Source: Vicia villosa
Lineage: Eukaryota; Streptophyta; Magnoliopsida; Fabales; Fabaceae
DNA length: 64,000 nucleotides
NCBI RefSeq assembly: GCF_029867415.1
Contig: NW_026705001.1
Span: 1,642,501 to 1,706,500, forward strand
Direction: 5' to 3'
Part shown: positions 22,001 through 32,420 of the stretch, piece after piece
How positions within the stretch are numbered: position 1 is the first letter of the stretch
Layout: each line of letters opens with the position of its first letter
Made by a program: the position numbers and the translations under genes
Notes under the pieces: model-generated
The model's input: only the letters and a program-made list of their open reading frames with translations
Databases searched by the model: none
Told to the model about the DNA's origin: nothing

Positions 22001-24951
22001 AAAGATTAACCATTAAAATGGAAAGGTTTAGGGGAGAGAGAAGATGGCCAAACCCAAAATAATGAACTAACAAAAGAGGAAAATGAAGAAATAAAGAAAT
22101 GATAGTTAATCATCAGACATACTTATGAAAAAGGTAAACGAGTGAAAAAAGCTCTCCGTAGAGTTAAGAGAAGTTCCACTCTGTGATTACAAAACAACCA
22201 TCTAGTTTTTATCAAGTAATGAATATGATTTTACATAAATGGAAACCTTCACTAGTACAAATTAACCCTCACGGATAAATTATGCATCTTCATACTACAT
22301 CCAATATATATATTCTCCAGGATTACCCTTTCATCAGAGAGCACATATGCCCGAGATTATCATCTAATTTACTTGCAGTGACATGAAGCAGTAACAGTGG
22401 CATAAAATGGTGAATCCAAACTTCATTAACTATATACAATATACAAAGCTATATTAAATAAATATTTTAATTACATTGCCCGTTTTTATTTGTAATTACA
22501 AAAATGAAACATGGTTTTCAGCTTATTTTCCTATACTCAGAATATATGCACATGAAATTATGAAACCAATAATTGTACAAATCTTTAACAAAAAGAGTGA
22601 AAACAATGTAACATTAAAGTAATAAGTGATAACAGGAAATGAAAAAACAAAAATATTTCCTAAAACAAACAAGTCCTTATACTTAAGACAGACTGTTTTC
22701 CAAAATTATTTCTTACCCTAAACCTTCATGCTGACCAGGAGCCAAAACTGATGCAAACCTTTTGTTTCCTCCCTCTCTACTTACAAAAATCTGCAATTGA
22801 AGTAAATAAACCAGATATTCTAAATAAACAAATTAATTAAATAAAATTCTAACAAATTCTAATAATCAAAATAAAATTAAACTGAAAATGCAGTTAATTG
22901 TATTTAATTATATCGGATATTTTGACGAAAAAACAAAAATTAAAATGACCCAAAATGAATTAAAATCGGGGCAAAATTGCCCAAAAAATTAAAATGAATG
23001 CACTAAAATAATCAGCGCGAAATATACTTTCGAAAAACAGACAGGTTTTGATCAAATTTTGCAGTAAAATACCTGGTTAAAAAGGCCCTGACAGTGACAG
23101 GTGAAAATGCGACCGCAAAAAGAATCGAAAAAATAAAACGAGCACGCCAGGTTAAACTACACGACCCGTAGATTAATAAAATTGACGTCTACAAGCTCGA
23201 TTATGAAATTTTTCATCCGCTAATTTTACGTACATTTGAGAATTAATTCAACCGGTCTGTCATAGATCTGAATTTTTTTTCTGGCTGACATTTTAGGCAT
23301 TATGCGAGATAAAATACATATATGCAAATGATGCAAACGTCTGGTGAGTGCATTGATTTATTTATCGAGGGGCGAAATTAGAGTATGACACCTTTAAAGC
23401 CATGCAATTAGAGAAGAGTATAGCACGTCGATAGTACGTGGAAAAACAGGACTTACAGAGAACTGGTTGGCCATGACAGGTGATGGTTCGCATAGACCAG
23501 GAATGATTTGCCATTGTCTGAACTCACCTCTAAATCCTCTTGATATGCTGCCACTCCTGCATAGGTATATAATCCCATCAAATCAGTACAAGAAGAAAAG
23601 GCTTACATGTTTACAGAAATTGCTACAAAAGGAGAAGGATAAACGTGTTTGTAAAGAACAGCCTATTTCCCATTTAAAGGATATGCAAAATTAATCAGTC
23701 AAGTGATTGAATGAAGTTTTAAATTAACGTATTTGTAAAGAATATCCTATTAACCATTTGAAGGATGTGCAAGATTAATCAGTCAAGTGATTAAATGAAG
23801 TTTAAAATTAGACTGGGTCATACCCCATCCCTCCAAGTGGAACTCCTTGAGATGCAGATGGCTTGCAACTTTCTCGAGTGAAAGGATCTATAGGTGCTTT
23901 CTGCATGATTCAGGTCAACAAACTGAAATCTTGAATCTCTACTTTCAACACACTTATCGAATACAACTTTAAGAACCCTTCATTTATATCACAAAAAAAA
24001 AAAAAACACAAAAAATTGATGCCAAAGAATGAAGGAGAACTTGAAATTTACCCTTCCATGAGAAGCCTCTTCCCTAACATATGACCACATGCGTATACCT
24101 AATCGAACCTGGAATTTCAATATTCCAACAGACAGTTAGACAAGACAAAGAAACATGAATTTAAAATTACAAAATAAAATGCCATAAAGCACGCTATATT
24201 AACTAATAAGCATATGCAAAGACAAAGCGAGAAATAGAAATCACTTGCCATCTTTATAGCTTCCATAAAAGTTACTCTAAATTCTTTAAGAAGATTTGCA
24301 TGGCTATTTAATCTCCTTCTCCAAGCATGTTCAGGCGGAGCAGCACTATCAAAATCAAACTGCAAAAAAGGGTGCAAAGGACATAGATTATAAGAAGCAA
24401 CAAAATTCGTCTACTTATTCAAAGTTATCTTCTTCTTCCTTTTACTTTCCTTCATTCAAGGTTAATAGCATAATAATAGGTAGCTAATATACTCAAAGAA
24501 AATTTAACAATTCAAAGTTACAAATCACAAGGAAATGAAATTTTTTCATACAAAAGCTATAGTATCATCAAAATAATAAAAACTACAAGGAACAAATTCC
24601 AATCAACTAATTGAATTTGCTAGTGAACTAAATAATTAACATAAGCTTCTGAACCTATGAAGCACAGACACCCTGATGAGGACATTTTGACACCGTAACA
24701 CCAATAATAATTTGAAAAAATAAATAAACTAAACGTAATCAGAAGTGTCAGTATACCAACATGGACTTGTATTTTTCAGAGGTGTCGGTGCCAGATAGTT
24801 CTGAGGAATTAAATATGGCCGAGAGAAATTAAAAAACAGAGGAATCATAGCATAGCATAGATTAGCCTACCAACTGTAAAGTGGTTTTACTGATGTACTC
24901 TTCCGGAGGCCACGAATTCTTTCTACAGTGAAAAATGTGACCGCTAACCAT
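13001..24951 (-). CDS. Non-lysosomal glucosylceramidase, GBA2-type (GH116)
   Basis: Eighteen coding exons, in transcript order: 24871-24951, 24249-24359, 24052-24108, 23824-23900, 23457-23556, 22717-22790, 21302-21411, 21114-21217, 19835-19888, 19687-19742, 19555-19593, 18341-18479, 18028-18212, 16373-16440, 15747-15819, 14983-15044, 13643-14855, 13001-13259. All phases agree, giving 953 residues, near the usual length of plant family members. The protein starts [15 protein letters not shown]. It carries [17 protein letters not shown] and [20 protein letters not shown] in the N-terminal beta domain and an (alpha/alpha)6 catalytic domain in the long exon. LEGVEY (Glu about 542) and PDQTYDTW (Asp about 690) sit where the family has its nucleophile and acid/base. 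The enzyme would release glucose from glucosylceramide at membranes facing the cytosol. No membrane segment or signal peptide is evident. Introns 2 and 12 order aside, two introns start with GC (separate entries). Introns carry several insertions but no coding damage is seen. Confidence 0.9.
15939..16320. repeat. Dispersed repeat in GH116 intron 14, related to 4795-5170
   Basis: It runs from GAAGCATGGGTACATG to GTACCCCGGTATTGATAG. It shares block order and several words with the repeat in pTAC5 intron 3. The 3' end lies about 50 bases from the donor of exon 14 (exon ends at 16373). It has no coding capacity. Probably a non-autonomous DNA transposon family with CCGG-rich termini; limits approximate. 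Confidence 0.5.
16541..16778. repeat. 119 bp tandem duplication in GH116 intron 13
   Basis: Two head-to-tail units, 16541-16659 and 16660-16778, start TTTATTGAACAATC and end GAAAACAGA. They differ at only a few positions, so the duplication is recent. It begins 100 bases from the acceptor side of exon 14 and leaves the splice site untouched. Confidence 0.92.
16970..17250. mobile_element. Candidate MITE in GH116 intron 13
   Basis: The left end (GCTTTGGAGGTTATGAGGAG) and the reverse complement of the right end (GCTTTGTATGGGAGTTAGGA) are similar. The interior is rich in GGAGG and CCTCC words that would pair. Similar GTTTGG/GAGGGG-rich sequence occurs at about 4630, 29460-29600 and 30780-30900. 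Target-site duplication not seen. Confidence 0.35.
17818..18023. mobile_element. Tourist-like MITE inserted at the exon 13 splice donor
   Basis: A 206 bp insertion has ends AGGCTAGTTTGG (plus) and GGGTCTGTTTG (minus), flanked by the 3 bp repeat TTA at 17815-17817 and 18024-18026, the PIF/Harbinger target. On the minus strand exon 13 ends at 18028, and the intron starts GTAA at 18027-18024, so the target triplet is bases 2-4 of the intron. The rest of the intron start is transposon sequence (GGGTCTGTTTG). Confidence 0.7.
19553..19554 (-). other. GC splice donor after GH116 exon 11
   Basis: Exon 11 ends ..CACAA and the intron starts GCAAGTTA. Joining at GC keeps NHK-TEDNPPV in frame, as in the family. 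The nearby GT four bases on would shift the frame. The remainder of the site (GCAAGT) matches the usual strong GC-donor context. Confidence 0.85.
20122..20520 (+). mobile_element. TRIM-like or fragmentary LTR element in GH116 intron 8
   Basis: A TGTTACGAGTTCCACATC start leads through CTCACCTTACAAGCCGGTTTTG and GGATGAGTTAGG to TGGTATCAGAGTC at about 20237, a near-match to a methionine-initiator tRNA primer site. The TTACAAGCCGGTTTTG/GATGAGTTAGG block recurs at about 20395-20430 and again at about 20475-20510, as partial terminal repeats would. The whole unit is under 450 bp and non-coding, like a terminal-repeat retrotransposon in miniature. Boundaries are approximate. Confidence 0.55.
24247..24248 (-). 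other. GC splice donor after GH116 exon 2
   Basis: Exon 2 ends ..ATAAAGATG and the intron starts GCAAGTGA. Only this junction gives the conserved [13 protein letters not shown] join. Using the GT four bases further would break the frame. It is the second GC-AG intron of the same gene. Confidence 0.82.
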
Positions 24952-25448
24952 ACCGCCAAAATCTCTATAGTCTACAACACAGATTACAAAATCCTCCTCG
25001 AATAAAAATCGATCAACCGAAAAGAACAATAATTATTCGAAACCGATCGTTATCGAATTCAACTCTCTCTCCAATTGAATCCAATCCAATCCAAACCAAC
25101 CAACTCTAGTAATTGAATCGAAGGATCTTCAAAAAAGAGAGTAACTAGTTTGTTATCGAAGATCTTGCTTACGATTACGAAAGCAAAATCTATGAAATCA
25201 ACGCAGAGAAAGAAGATTAAAGTGTATGTATGTTGAAGTTGCAGAAGAAGTGTGTTAGGGAAGAGATCGAAGAAGTTGTGGTGGTTATGAAATCGGATAT
25301 ATTCGATTGGGTGGAGAAGAATTATGCGTGGCGAGATGACGAATAGCCGCCTGTACAACCGAGTCAGCGTGACGAACTCGTTTGGTGAGTTACCAACTCG
25401 GATCACGCTGAGAGAAATGAAGGATGTGAGAGAAAAGTAAATTAACAC
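24952..25448 (-). promoter_or_regulatory. 5' leader and promoter-proximal region of the GH116 gene
   Basis: Upstream of the start codon (minus strand) the sequence is pyrimidine-rich, with CTTCTTC, CTCTCT and TTCTTCTGCAACTTC stretches as in plant leaders. A 129-codon open frame on the same strand (25059-25448) has no recognisable protein content and ends before the start codon; I regard it as leader or promoter, not a gene. The frame leading into ATG 24951 has a stop about 23 codons upstream with no ATG between, which supports the chosen start. Confidence 0.45.
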
Positions 25449-28119
25449 TCAATTTGTATTTGGCCATGCCTTTTTAATCATCACTTTTCTATATAGAACA
25501 GTTTAATTAATTGATGATGTAAAGCGGATTCGAATTCGATAATCTCTCACGTATTTATTTGAGAAAAAAGAAAATCGACATGAGTCCTATACAAGAATAA
25601 ATCTTATTTTTATTTTTAAAATATTAAAATAATACGATAAACATAAGAGTTTTAATTAGTTGTATTATAAAATTAATTTACAGTGCAGTATATTTAAACT
25701 CTATTTTTATACTATTTAGAAATATATATAATATAATAATCAATTAAAATTTTATATGTGTGTGAACCATTTCTGTTTGGATTGAAGTTTACTGCACTTT
25801 TGTCGGTCTCTTTCCCTCTCATAGAAGTCTTAATTCTTAAACAAAGGTCCACTTTGATGTCGGTATTTTATTCTAGTAATTATTTTTTAAGGAAAGCCAA
25901 TTTGTTAATTTAAGCACAAGTTAAAATTGCAGCTTAGTTTAAGAATTGGCAAGTACTTAATACAATCTCACGATTATTATAATATGTCATTCAAAAAGTT
26001 CTATTTGTTAACTTTGCATGTTGATTTTACATTAACGTCTGTTTACTGGAAAGTAATTTACTTTTTTTACTTTTAAAAATTATAAATAGGAATTCTTCAA
26101 TAATTGTTTATAGAAAAGCAAAATCAAAATCTAGCCATGCCTTAAAGAAAACAGTTTACCTTTTTAATTTATTAAAGAAAAGATTAATTTGTGACAGTTT
26201 TGATATAGAGTCGTAAATAAATAATTTTCACATGTTTGTAAATTTATTGTTTATGTTTATTTTTTTAATTGTGTATGTTATGTCCTACAACTACAACTGT
26301 ATTGATGATAAAAAGGATAATTCAAAGCCTCTTAAGGTAGTTTTAAGTTTGTGATGCAGTAGAGAAGGGACAGACTAGCAAAATTAACACTTCAACGCTT
26401 AAATTAGTAAGAGAGTAACAAACAAAGTATAAATGAGAAAGAGTTTGAGTACTTGTGAAGTAGCACGTTTTCCTTTTTAAATAGAGAAAATGGTTGGTAA
26501 CTGCATGTGTGGAGAACGACGTGGGATATGGTCAACCTTTGGATTGATTTGGGAGATTGACATGACATCCTCGTGAGGGATACTCTGCGATGCGGGGGAA
26601 AGAGAGCTTACATGTTCTTCATGTTGTAGCTTTTTACTTTGCTATCGGACCTTCACTTTCTAGGCCTTTTGGTCGACCCAAAACAGTTGTCTCCCAAGCT
26701 CATGTTTCTGCTTTACAGAGCGAGGATTTGTGACATGCGCTATTAGCCAACCACATGAATCATGGATGTAGGCGTCCTCGATGGGATGTTGATGTCTTTG
26801 AGAATGTGCGCATTAAAGGCCTCTCTTGCGAATCGTATCGTAATGTTAGGAGTGACTAACACATCTTTGCTTTCTAGCCAACACTGACGTTTCTCCTTCT
26901 CTAGAGCACTCAAGTGCCCCTGAACAATTTCAAAGAATATCTCCATCGTTGATAGTGCGTTGTGGATTTTACGGTCCAAGGTGCCTGAATAGAGTATAGA
27001 GAACTTTTGAAGTGTTCCCTTGCCCTTTTTGCTATAGGTTATCTGCGAAGAGAGTGTTTTTGTTTCCTTTATTATTCTTTGTTAAGAGCACTTTGTTTTG
27101 ACGTTGGATCATTCTCAACAATTTTGTTCGTCGTTATTGGTTTTGCATGCTTGGGTTGATCCTTCTTTTGATTCAGAAGTCCAAGCTTTCTTTGATCTTG
27201 CGCTCCTTCATTAAGACTTTTAGCATAAGGATCGCTTCAAACTTTTATTATACCTACATCAGCTCTCTAAGCAGTGTATCTATCTTTGATCATGGTGATA
27301 ATATTAACTCTGGCCAAGAAAGTTGGTAAGGATATTCTGGGCGATTGGGTGGATCCCGCATATCATGAACTGCTTCCGCCTTTGTTCGTAAAAAATTCTT
27401 TAATCGAGTTTTGACAAACGTGGTTCCCACAATCCCCCAGATGAAGATGAGAGGATCCGCAACCGATATGATGGATGTGCAATTTCTTTCCATGAATGTT
27501 TGTTCTCCATCATAGGCTATCGCCTCCTTTTAACAAATTTGAATTTAGTGTATATAATCATATGTTGACCACCCTTTATAGTCACATCTAATGAGCTATG
27601 CATTTTTTAAAGTCTTTCAACACTAGTGTGAGTATAAAGGGGGTAACCTGACCCTGACGTTGTTTTTTCATCTCTTCAAGATTCAAAAATAGCCTCACTT
27701 ATATAAATGGTTTTGGTATGTTTCACTGCTGATTCATTTATTGATGAACTCAAATCTTTAAAAGAGCGGAAAGTTGAGGTTAAATATCTCCTTTTATATA
27801 TTTTATTTTTTGTGTTGAAGTTATTTTGAATATTTAAAAAAATTTATATCTAATTTTATAATTTTTGAGCAATTTTAATTATAATATTTTAATTAATATT
27901 AATCGCCTTCTAATATTTTAGTCAAAGATCCAGAGCTGACCGTACATCAACTTAGATATAGCCTCACTTGACAATTCTAAAGATAGATTTTTGTCTAACA
28001 TGCACAGCCAGACATTAGACAGTGCACTCACTTGTCTGAGTTTTATATATCATTGAATTTTGAAGTTTGGGTTGTTCTTATGGAGTTTCCTTAATGCTAA
28101 ATATTTTCACATTTATATC
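25449..28119. other. Intergenic, no gene identified
   Basis: 25449-26400 is AT-rich and featureless. About 26450-27540 is clearly less AT-rich and contains two minus-strand open stretches (26743-26979, 78 codons; 27290-27493, 67 codons) with ordinary-looking amino-acid composition but no motif I know. This may be a decayed retroelement or a captured gene fragment. 27540-28119 returns to AT-rich DNA. Confidence 0.4.
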
Positions 28120-28875
28120 CAGTGGCGGAACATCATAGGGACAAGGGGGTGCCACGGCCACCCCAAACTTTATTTTTAATTTTTTTCATATATTGTGAAA
28201 ATATTAAAATAACCTTAGTTTATATAAAATTTTACAATTTTGCCACTGAATCCTTTCTTCATCTCTCACTAATCCTACCTTAGTTAACCAATGCTGCTAC
28301 TTTCAGTCTTTCATTTACTGAGACTTGAATTTTTACTTATTTTGGCATTTTCCTATTTTTCATTTCCTAGATTTATTAGACTTGAAGTTTTTGACTTATT
28401 TTAACATATTGGTGCATTATAATTTTTCTCTATATTTTCATATATTTTTACAATATTGAACAAGGTTGTTAAAGTGTTTTTATCTTTTGTAAATTTAGAG
28501 CAATGTTTGACATTGTTGATAAAGTGTAATTTGTTTCTTATGTTTTTTTAGCACTAAATTCACAATGGAGATTAGAAGTAGAAAAATTGATTTTTTTTAA
28601 AGAAAAAAAGAGATGCAAAAAAATATAACTTTTATGTTGGAATTTCAAAGAGTTCTTAATAACTTAAGAATTATAGAAAAATATAAATAGAATTTGTCTA
28701 AATCACATGGAGAAATTTTTTAAACAATTCAAAAATTATAGAGAATTATTTTAAAATACTTTTAGGTAATACTCTTTAATTTTTTCATGTTCAACTTTGG
28801 TATGAATATTTTGATCTATAAATTATAATTTAATTTGTTGGCCACCCCAAACATTATATTCCGGCTCCGCCACTG
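28120..28875. mobile_element. Non-autonomous hAT element, CAGTGGCGGA ends
   Basis: The 756 bp unit begins CAGTGGCGGA and ends with its complement TCCGCCACTG. It is flanked by perfect 8 bp duplications TTTATATC (28112-28119 and 28876-28883). A GGCCACCCCAAAC segment is present near each end. No transposase is encoded. Target length and CAG..CTG ends identify the hAT superfamily. Confidence 0.9.
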
Positions 28876-28883
28876 TTTATATC

Positions 28884-29457
28884 TCTCATCTTCATGGTTT
28901 CTTACGGGAAAGGGAAAATTGAGAGAAAAATTGGATAATCCCCTCCTGTTTTTCTATACACCCTTGAAACACAACTTCCCTCCCTCATTTCCTTTCCATG
29001 TGCATTCAACCATCTTTTCAAAAGTTCAGCAACCACTTATCCTTGTAATGAGGGGAACACTTCATAATCCTCTAGAAAAAGAAAAGTTCATATGAACAAT
29101 CACTTTCATTGTAAAAATAAGAGGACCATAACTTTAACTTTAACTCCCATAAGGAACTACTACAACTTTTTTTTTATTGATTGGGGAACTACTACAACTT
29201 TACATCCCACTAGCTTGTAAACTTTACACTCAAAACGAAATATAACCTCACCGACCTAAAAATTAAAAGAATTAAATTTAAATGTATTTTTGTGTCTTCT
29301 ATTTAAAATATAAATATATTGAAACTATTGATGTCTAAAATCTAAATTATATGAGTCTCTTGATAATTGAATTTTGTAAATTAATCTATATGTGTTCGGA
29401 CGGATAATTAATTTATTTTAATGGATCTAGTATGTATGTTAATTATTTTACATGTGT
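28884..29457. other. Intergenic, no gene seen
   Basis: AT-rich DNA between two transposons. An 86-codon frame at 28835-29095 starts inside the hAT end and has no recognisable content. Two copies of GGAACTACTACAACTTT lie about 35 bases apart near 29150-29200. Confidence 0.5.
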
Positions 29458-30910
29458 AGTTTGGTTTAAATGAGGGGAAGAGAGTGATAAAATTTTAATG
29501 AGGAAAGAGAAGGGGAGGGGAGTTTTTTAATTAAATATATGTTTGATTCAAACGAGGGGAAGTGAGGGGAGTGGATGAATTTTTTTTTAAAATATGTTTG
29601 GTTCACGAGGGGAGGTTTATATAAGTGATATCATATTCAAAGTGGAAAATTTCATAAATATTTTTTTAAAAATAATATTCGTATAATTGCAGTGGCGGAT
29701 CCAGAAAATTTGATGGGGGCAAGAAATTAAGAGATATTTTTTAATAAAAAAGATTTAAAAAAATACAATTATTAAATTGTATAAGTCGATGCAAAAAACA
29801 ATTTCTACGTTGAACGAGTTAAAGAATGACTATTAAAAATATTGATTTTTAGATAAATTGTTTAACTAAAATTATGCTATAAATGTTACAATGTATTTCA
29901 ATTTATCAAAAAATCAAATAAATTAAATAAGCTGGTGATTTATATAAATATCTAATTTTTGACCTCCCTAAAAACATATATTTAAATATATTATTTTTCA
30001 TTAATAAAGTTGATACTACTTATTAAAATAAATTTATATTAGGCTATATAAAGAGACTAAAACTTAACATATAATTTATTTGATCAAAATGATAATAAAA
30101 ACTTAGAAGAAAATAACTAAATCTTTATTTCGTAATTGATAATAAAAAATTGGTTACTTAAAAATATTGTTTGATAAAATAGTTAATATAACTATTAAGT
30201 TGTTTATTAAAACTAAATAAAATAGGAGATATAATGAGAGATTAGGCAAAACGTAGAAATTGTATGGGGGCAAGAATTTCAATTTTTATATAATGAGAGA
30301 AATACTGTAGGTAACGTTTAATGGAAAGAAAGAATTGGTGGGGGCATCAGTCCCCATAAACTTGTATGTACATCCGCCACTAATAATTGAATAATTAAAA
30401 AGTCATAACTTACCACATAACATTAAAAAAATTGAGTACACTTGATTCATATTATAGATTTCGACACAAAATAAACTATGTGTTGGTAAAAAAATTTGAA
30501 TACATAAAATAAATTATAATAAAAAAACAAAAAATTACAGTAATTATAATTTTTATTAAATGAAAAAATAAAAAAATAATTTGAAAGTGAAAAGTAATTA
30601 TAATAAATTGATGGAAGCAATAAGAAAAAAATCACAAAAAGAAAAACATGTACATGAAAGAAAATAATAATTTTAAAATAATAAAATAAAACTAAGGATA
30701 TTTTAGTAAATATATTAATTTATTTAATATTAAAATTCAGATTCTCCGAATCTCCCAATTCAAGGAGACCTAAAAAGTGTCATTTGAAGAAATTTGGCCA
30801 CCCTCCTCTTCTCCCTCTTAAAAATTGAACCAAACACATTTAATTATAAATATTTTTTCACCTCCCCTCTCCTCTCCTCCACTCGCTCTACCTCAAGCCA
30901 AACATATCTT
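29458..30910. mobile_element. Candidate larger non-autonomous element interrupted by a hAT insertion
   Basis: The left part is rich in GAGGGGA words beside GTTTGGTT (29459-29620). The right part is rich in CTCCCCTC words beside AAGCCAAACA and GAACCAAACAC (30785-30905). They are roughly inverted relative to each other. Between them sits a hAT element (29690-30382). This could be one older inverted-repeat element split by the younger insertion. No target-site duplication was found. Confidence 0.35.
29690..30382. mobile_element. Non-autonomous hAT element, second CAGTGGCGGA copy
   Basis: It begins CAGTGGCGGATCC and ends ATCCGCCACTA. The flanks are TATAATTG (29682-29689) and AATAATTG (30382-30389), a 7 of 8 match, as expected for an aged hAT duplication or a one-base ambiguity at the end. 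GGGGGCA occurs near both ends. The interior is AT-rich and non-coding. It has the same terminal sequence as 28120-28875 but different interior, so the two are related by their ends only. Confidence 0.78.
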
Positions 30911-31108
30911 TAGGTGATTTATAATTTTTTAAAGACAATAAATCTTTCTTAATAGTTTGGTTACATTTTCTTGATGATGTTTATTTATTGCTCGAATAAG
31001 TTTAGTTTTGTTAAGTTCATCGTAAAGTATTGAATACAGTGTTGTGTTGTACATTATATATTGTAATCATTACATTTCATATAAATGTTTTATGATTAAT
31101 TACTTTTA

Positions 31109-31298
31109 GAGAAATGCTAAAAACACTCTTTTTTCAACACTCTCTCAAATACTCACTCTCTTATTGGTTGAAACATGTGTGGGTCCTACTACTTTATGTG
31201 GGACCTATTTTCAAAGTGAGGGACCCACACATGTTTCAACCAATAAGAAAGTGGGTGTTTGAGAGAGTGTTGAAAAGAGAGTGTTGCTAGCACTCTTC
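31109..31298. mobile_element. Mutator-type (MULE) MITE, long hairpin
   Basis: The 190 bp unit has arms of about 80 bases that are near-perfect inverted repeats (CAACACTCTCTCAAA, TTATTGGTTGAAAC, ATGTGTGGGTCC in both arms). It is flanked by identical 9 bp duplications TTACTTTTA (31100-31108 and 31299-31307), the length made by Mutator-like transposases. Ends read GAGAAATGCTA and GAAGAGTGCTA. It has no coding capacity. Confidence 0.9.
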
Positions 31299-31307
31299 TT
31301 ACTTTTA

Positions 31308-32089
31308 TTCTCTATAATTTGCAATTGTAATTATTTTGAGTGGCTCGAGTATGTTAATCATGAAAAAATTTGTCATGTTTTTAAATTCACTATGTGATTT
31401 TATATTATAGGCTCATCAAATTTGTATAATTCATATCGTTCAAGTTATTTTGTTATATTCTAGGCTGGCTCGAAGCTCAATACAAAGGTTCAATCATGCA
31501 TAAATTCAATTAAAATTATTTAACGTATATAGTCAGTACACGTGAGATTTAAAATGCACTTTTATGATTTTAACTTTCACTATACCTATCTTGGAAGTTG
31601 GAGTGTTAACTTTGTAGATTCACCCTGATCAGCGCACTAGAGATCAACGCCATCGATTTTAGAATCCTACGCCATCAATCAACACAAATTCTAGTTCCAT
31701 AACGGAAGAGTGGAGCCATATGTGAAAATTGACTCGTAATTCTTGGGAATTTCCACGAATAGACCATCCTTGATCCAAAGTCATATCTCTACCAAAACCA
31801 TTGAGAAATGGAGACACTGACATCATACATCACACCGAAGAACTCTAGTGAATTTGTTGATCTTGTTCCACATCAATTTTCGGTCAATTATGAGATCCAC
31901 GGAAATCAACGTCTAGTAGAAATCCGCTACCAGAGTACCTCATCTAAACACTGACTGATACTAGATCACAAAGTAAGGATCAAATGATGTTAGGATTTCA
32001 AGATTACGAAGAGGTAAATGGAGTCCCAAACTCTGAGTTACTGTTAGTGTTAACAGTCACGGTCATGGATCGAATAGTAACATGATTTC
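31308..32089. other. Intergenic with probable gag remains
   Basis: From about 31620 base composition rises and matches the neighbouring protease relic, so this is probably the decayed gag region of the same gypsy element. All frames are broken and no zinc knuckle is readable. Confidence 0.35.
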
Positions 32090-32420
32090 TCATGGACGGC
32101 GAGAGTCCGTGTAATGTCCTCTACACCACGACACTCGAACATCTAGGACTCCACCAGCTAGATCTGAGTCAGTACAACAGTGGAAGCCTTTTAGCTTTCA
32201 ATGATTTTGTAACTCATCCATGTTGAGTGGCAGACCTACCATTATCGCTTGGAAAATGAGAAAGTGAAATAAAGGTAATCCTCGGTTACCAAGTAGTGTC
32301 TTCTAAGACTACTTTCAGCGGCATCCTTGGCAGGTCTTTCATGGAAAAACTAGATGTTGTAGCTTCCCCTATACACCTTAAAATAGAGTATCACAACAAC
32401 ATTGAAGAAACAATTGTGAT
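32090..32420 (+). pseudogene. Ty3/gypsy aspartic protease relic
   Basis: The plus-strand frame reads MDGESPCNVLY, LEHLGL, GSLLAFNDFVTHP, a degraded middle, then FSGILGRSFMEKL and DVVASPIHLKIEYHNN. This order (D-x-G active-site loop, ...AFN, ILGRPF, VVASxxHLKxKYH) is that of plant Ty3/gypsy retropepsins. The active-site loop is altered and stops are present, so it is inactive. No LTRs were found for it in the window. Confidence 0.65.

Noticed and set aside
25059..25448. 129-codon minus-strand frame upstream of the GH116 start
   Set aside because: No conserved protein content; position and pyrimidine-rich sequence fit a leader or promoter.
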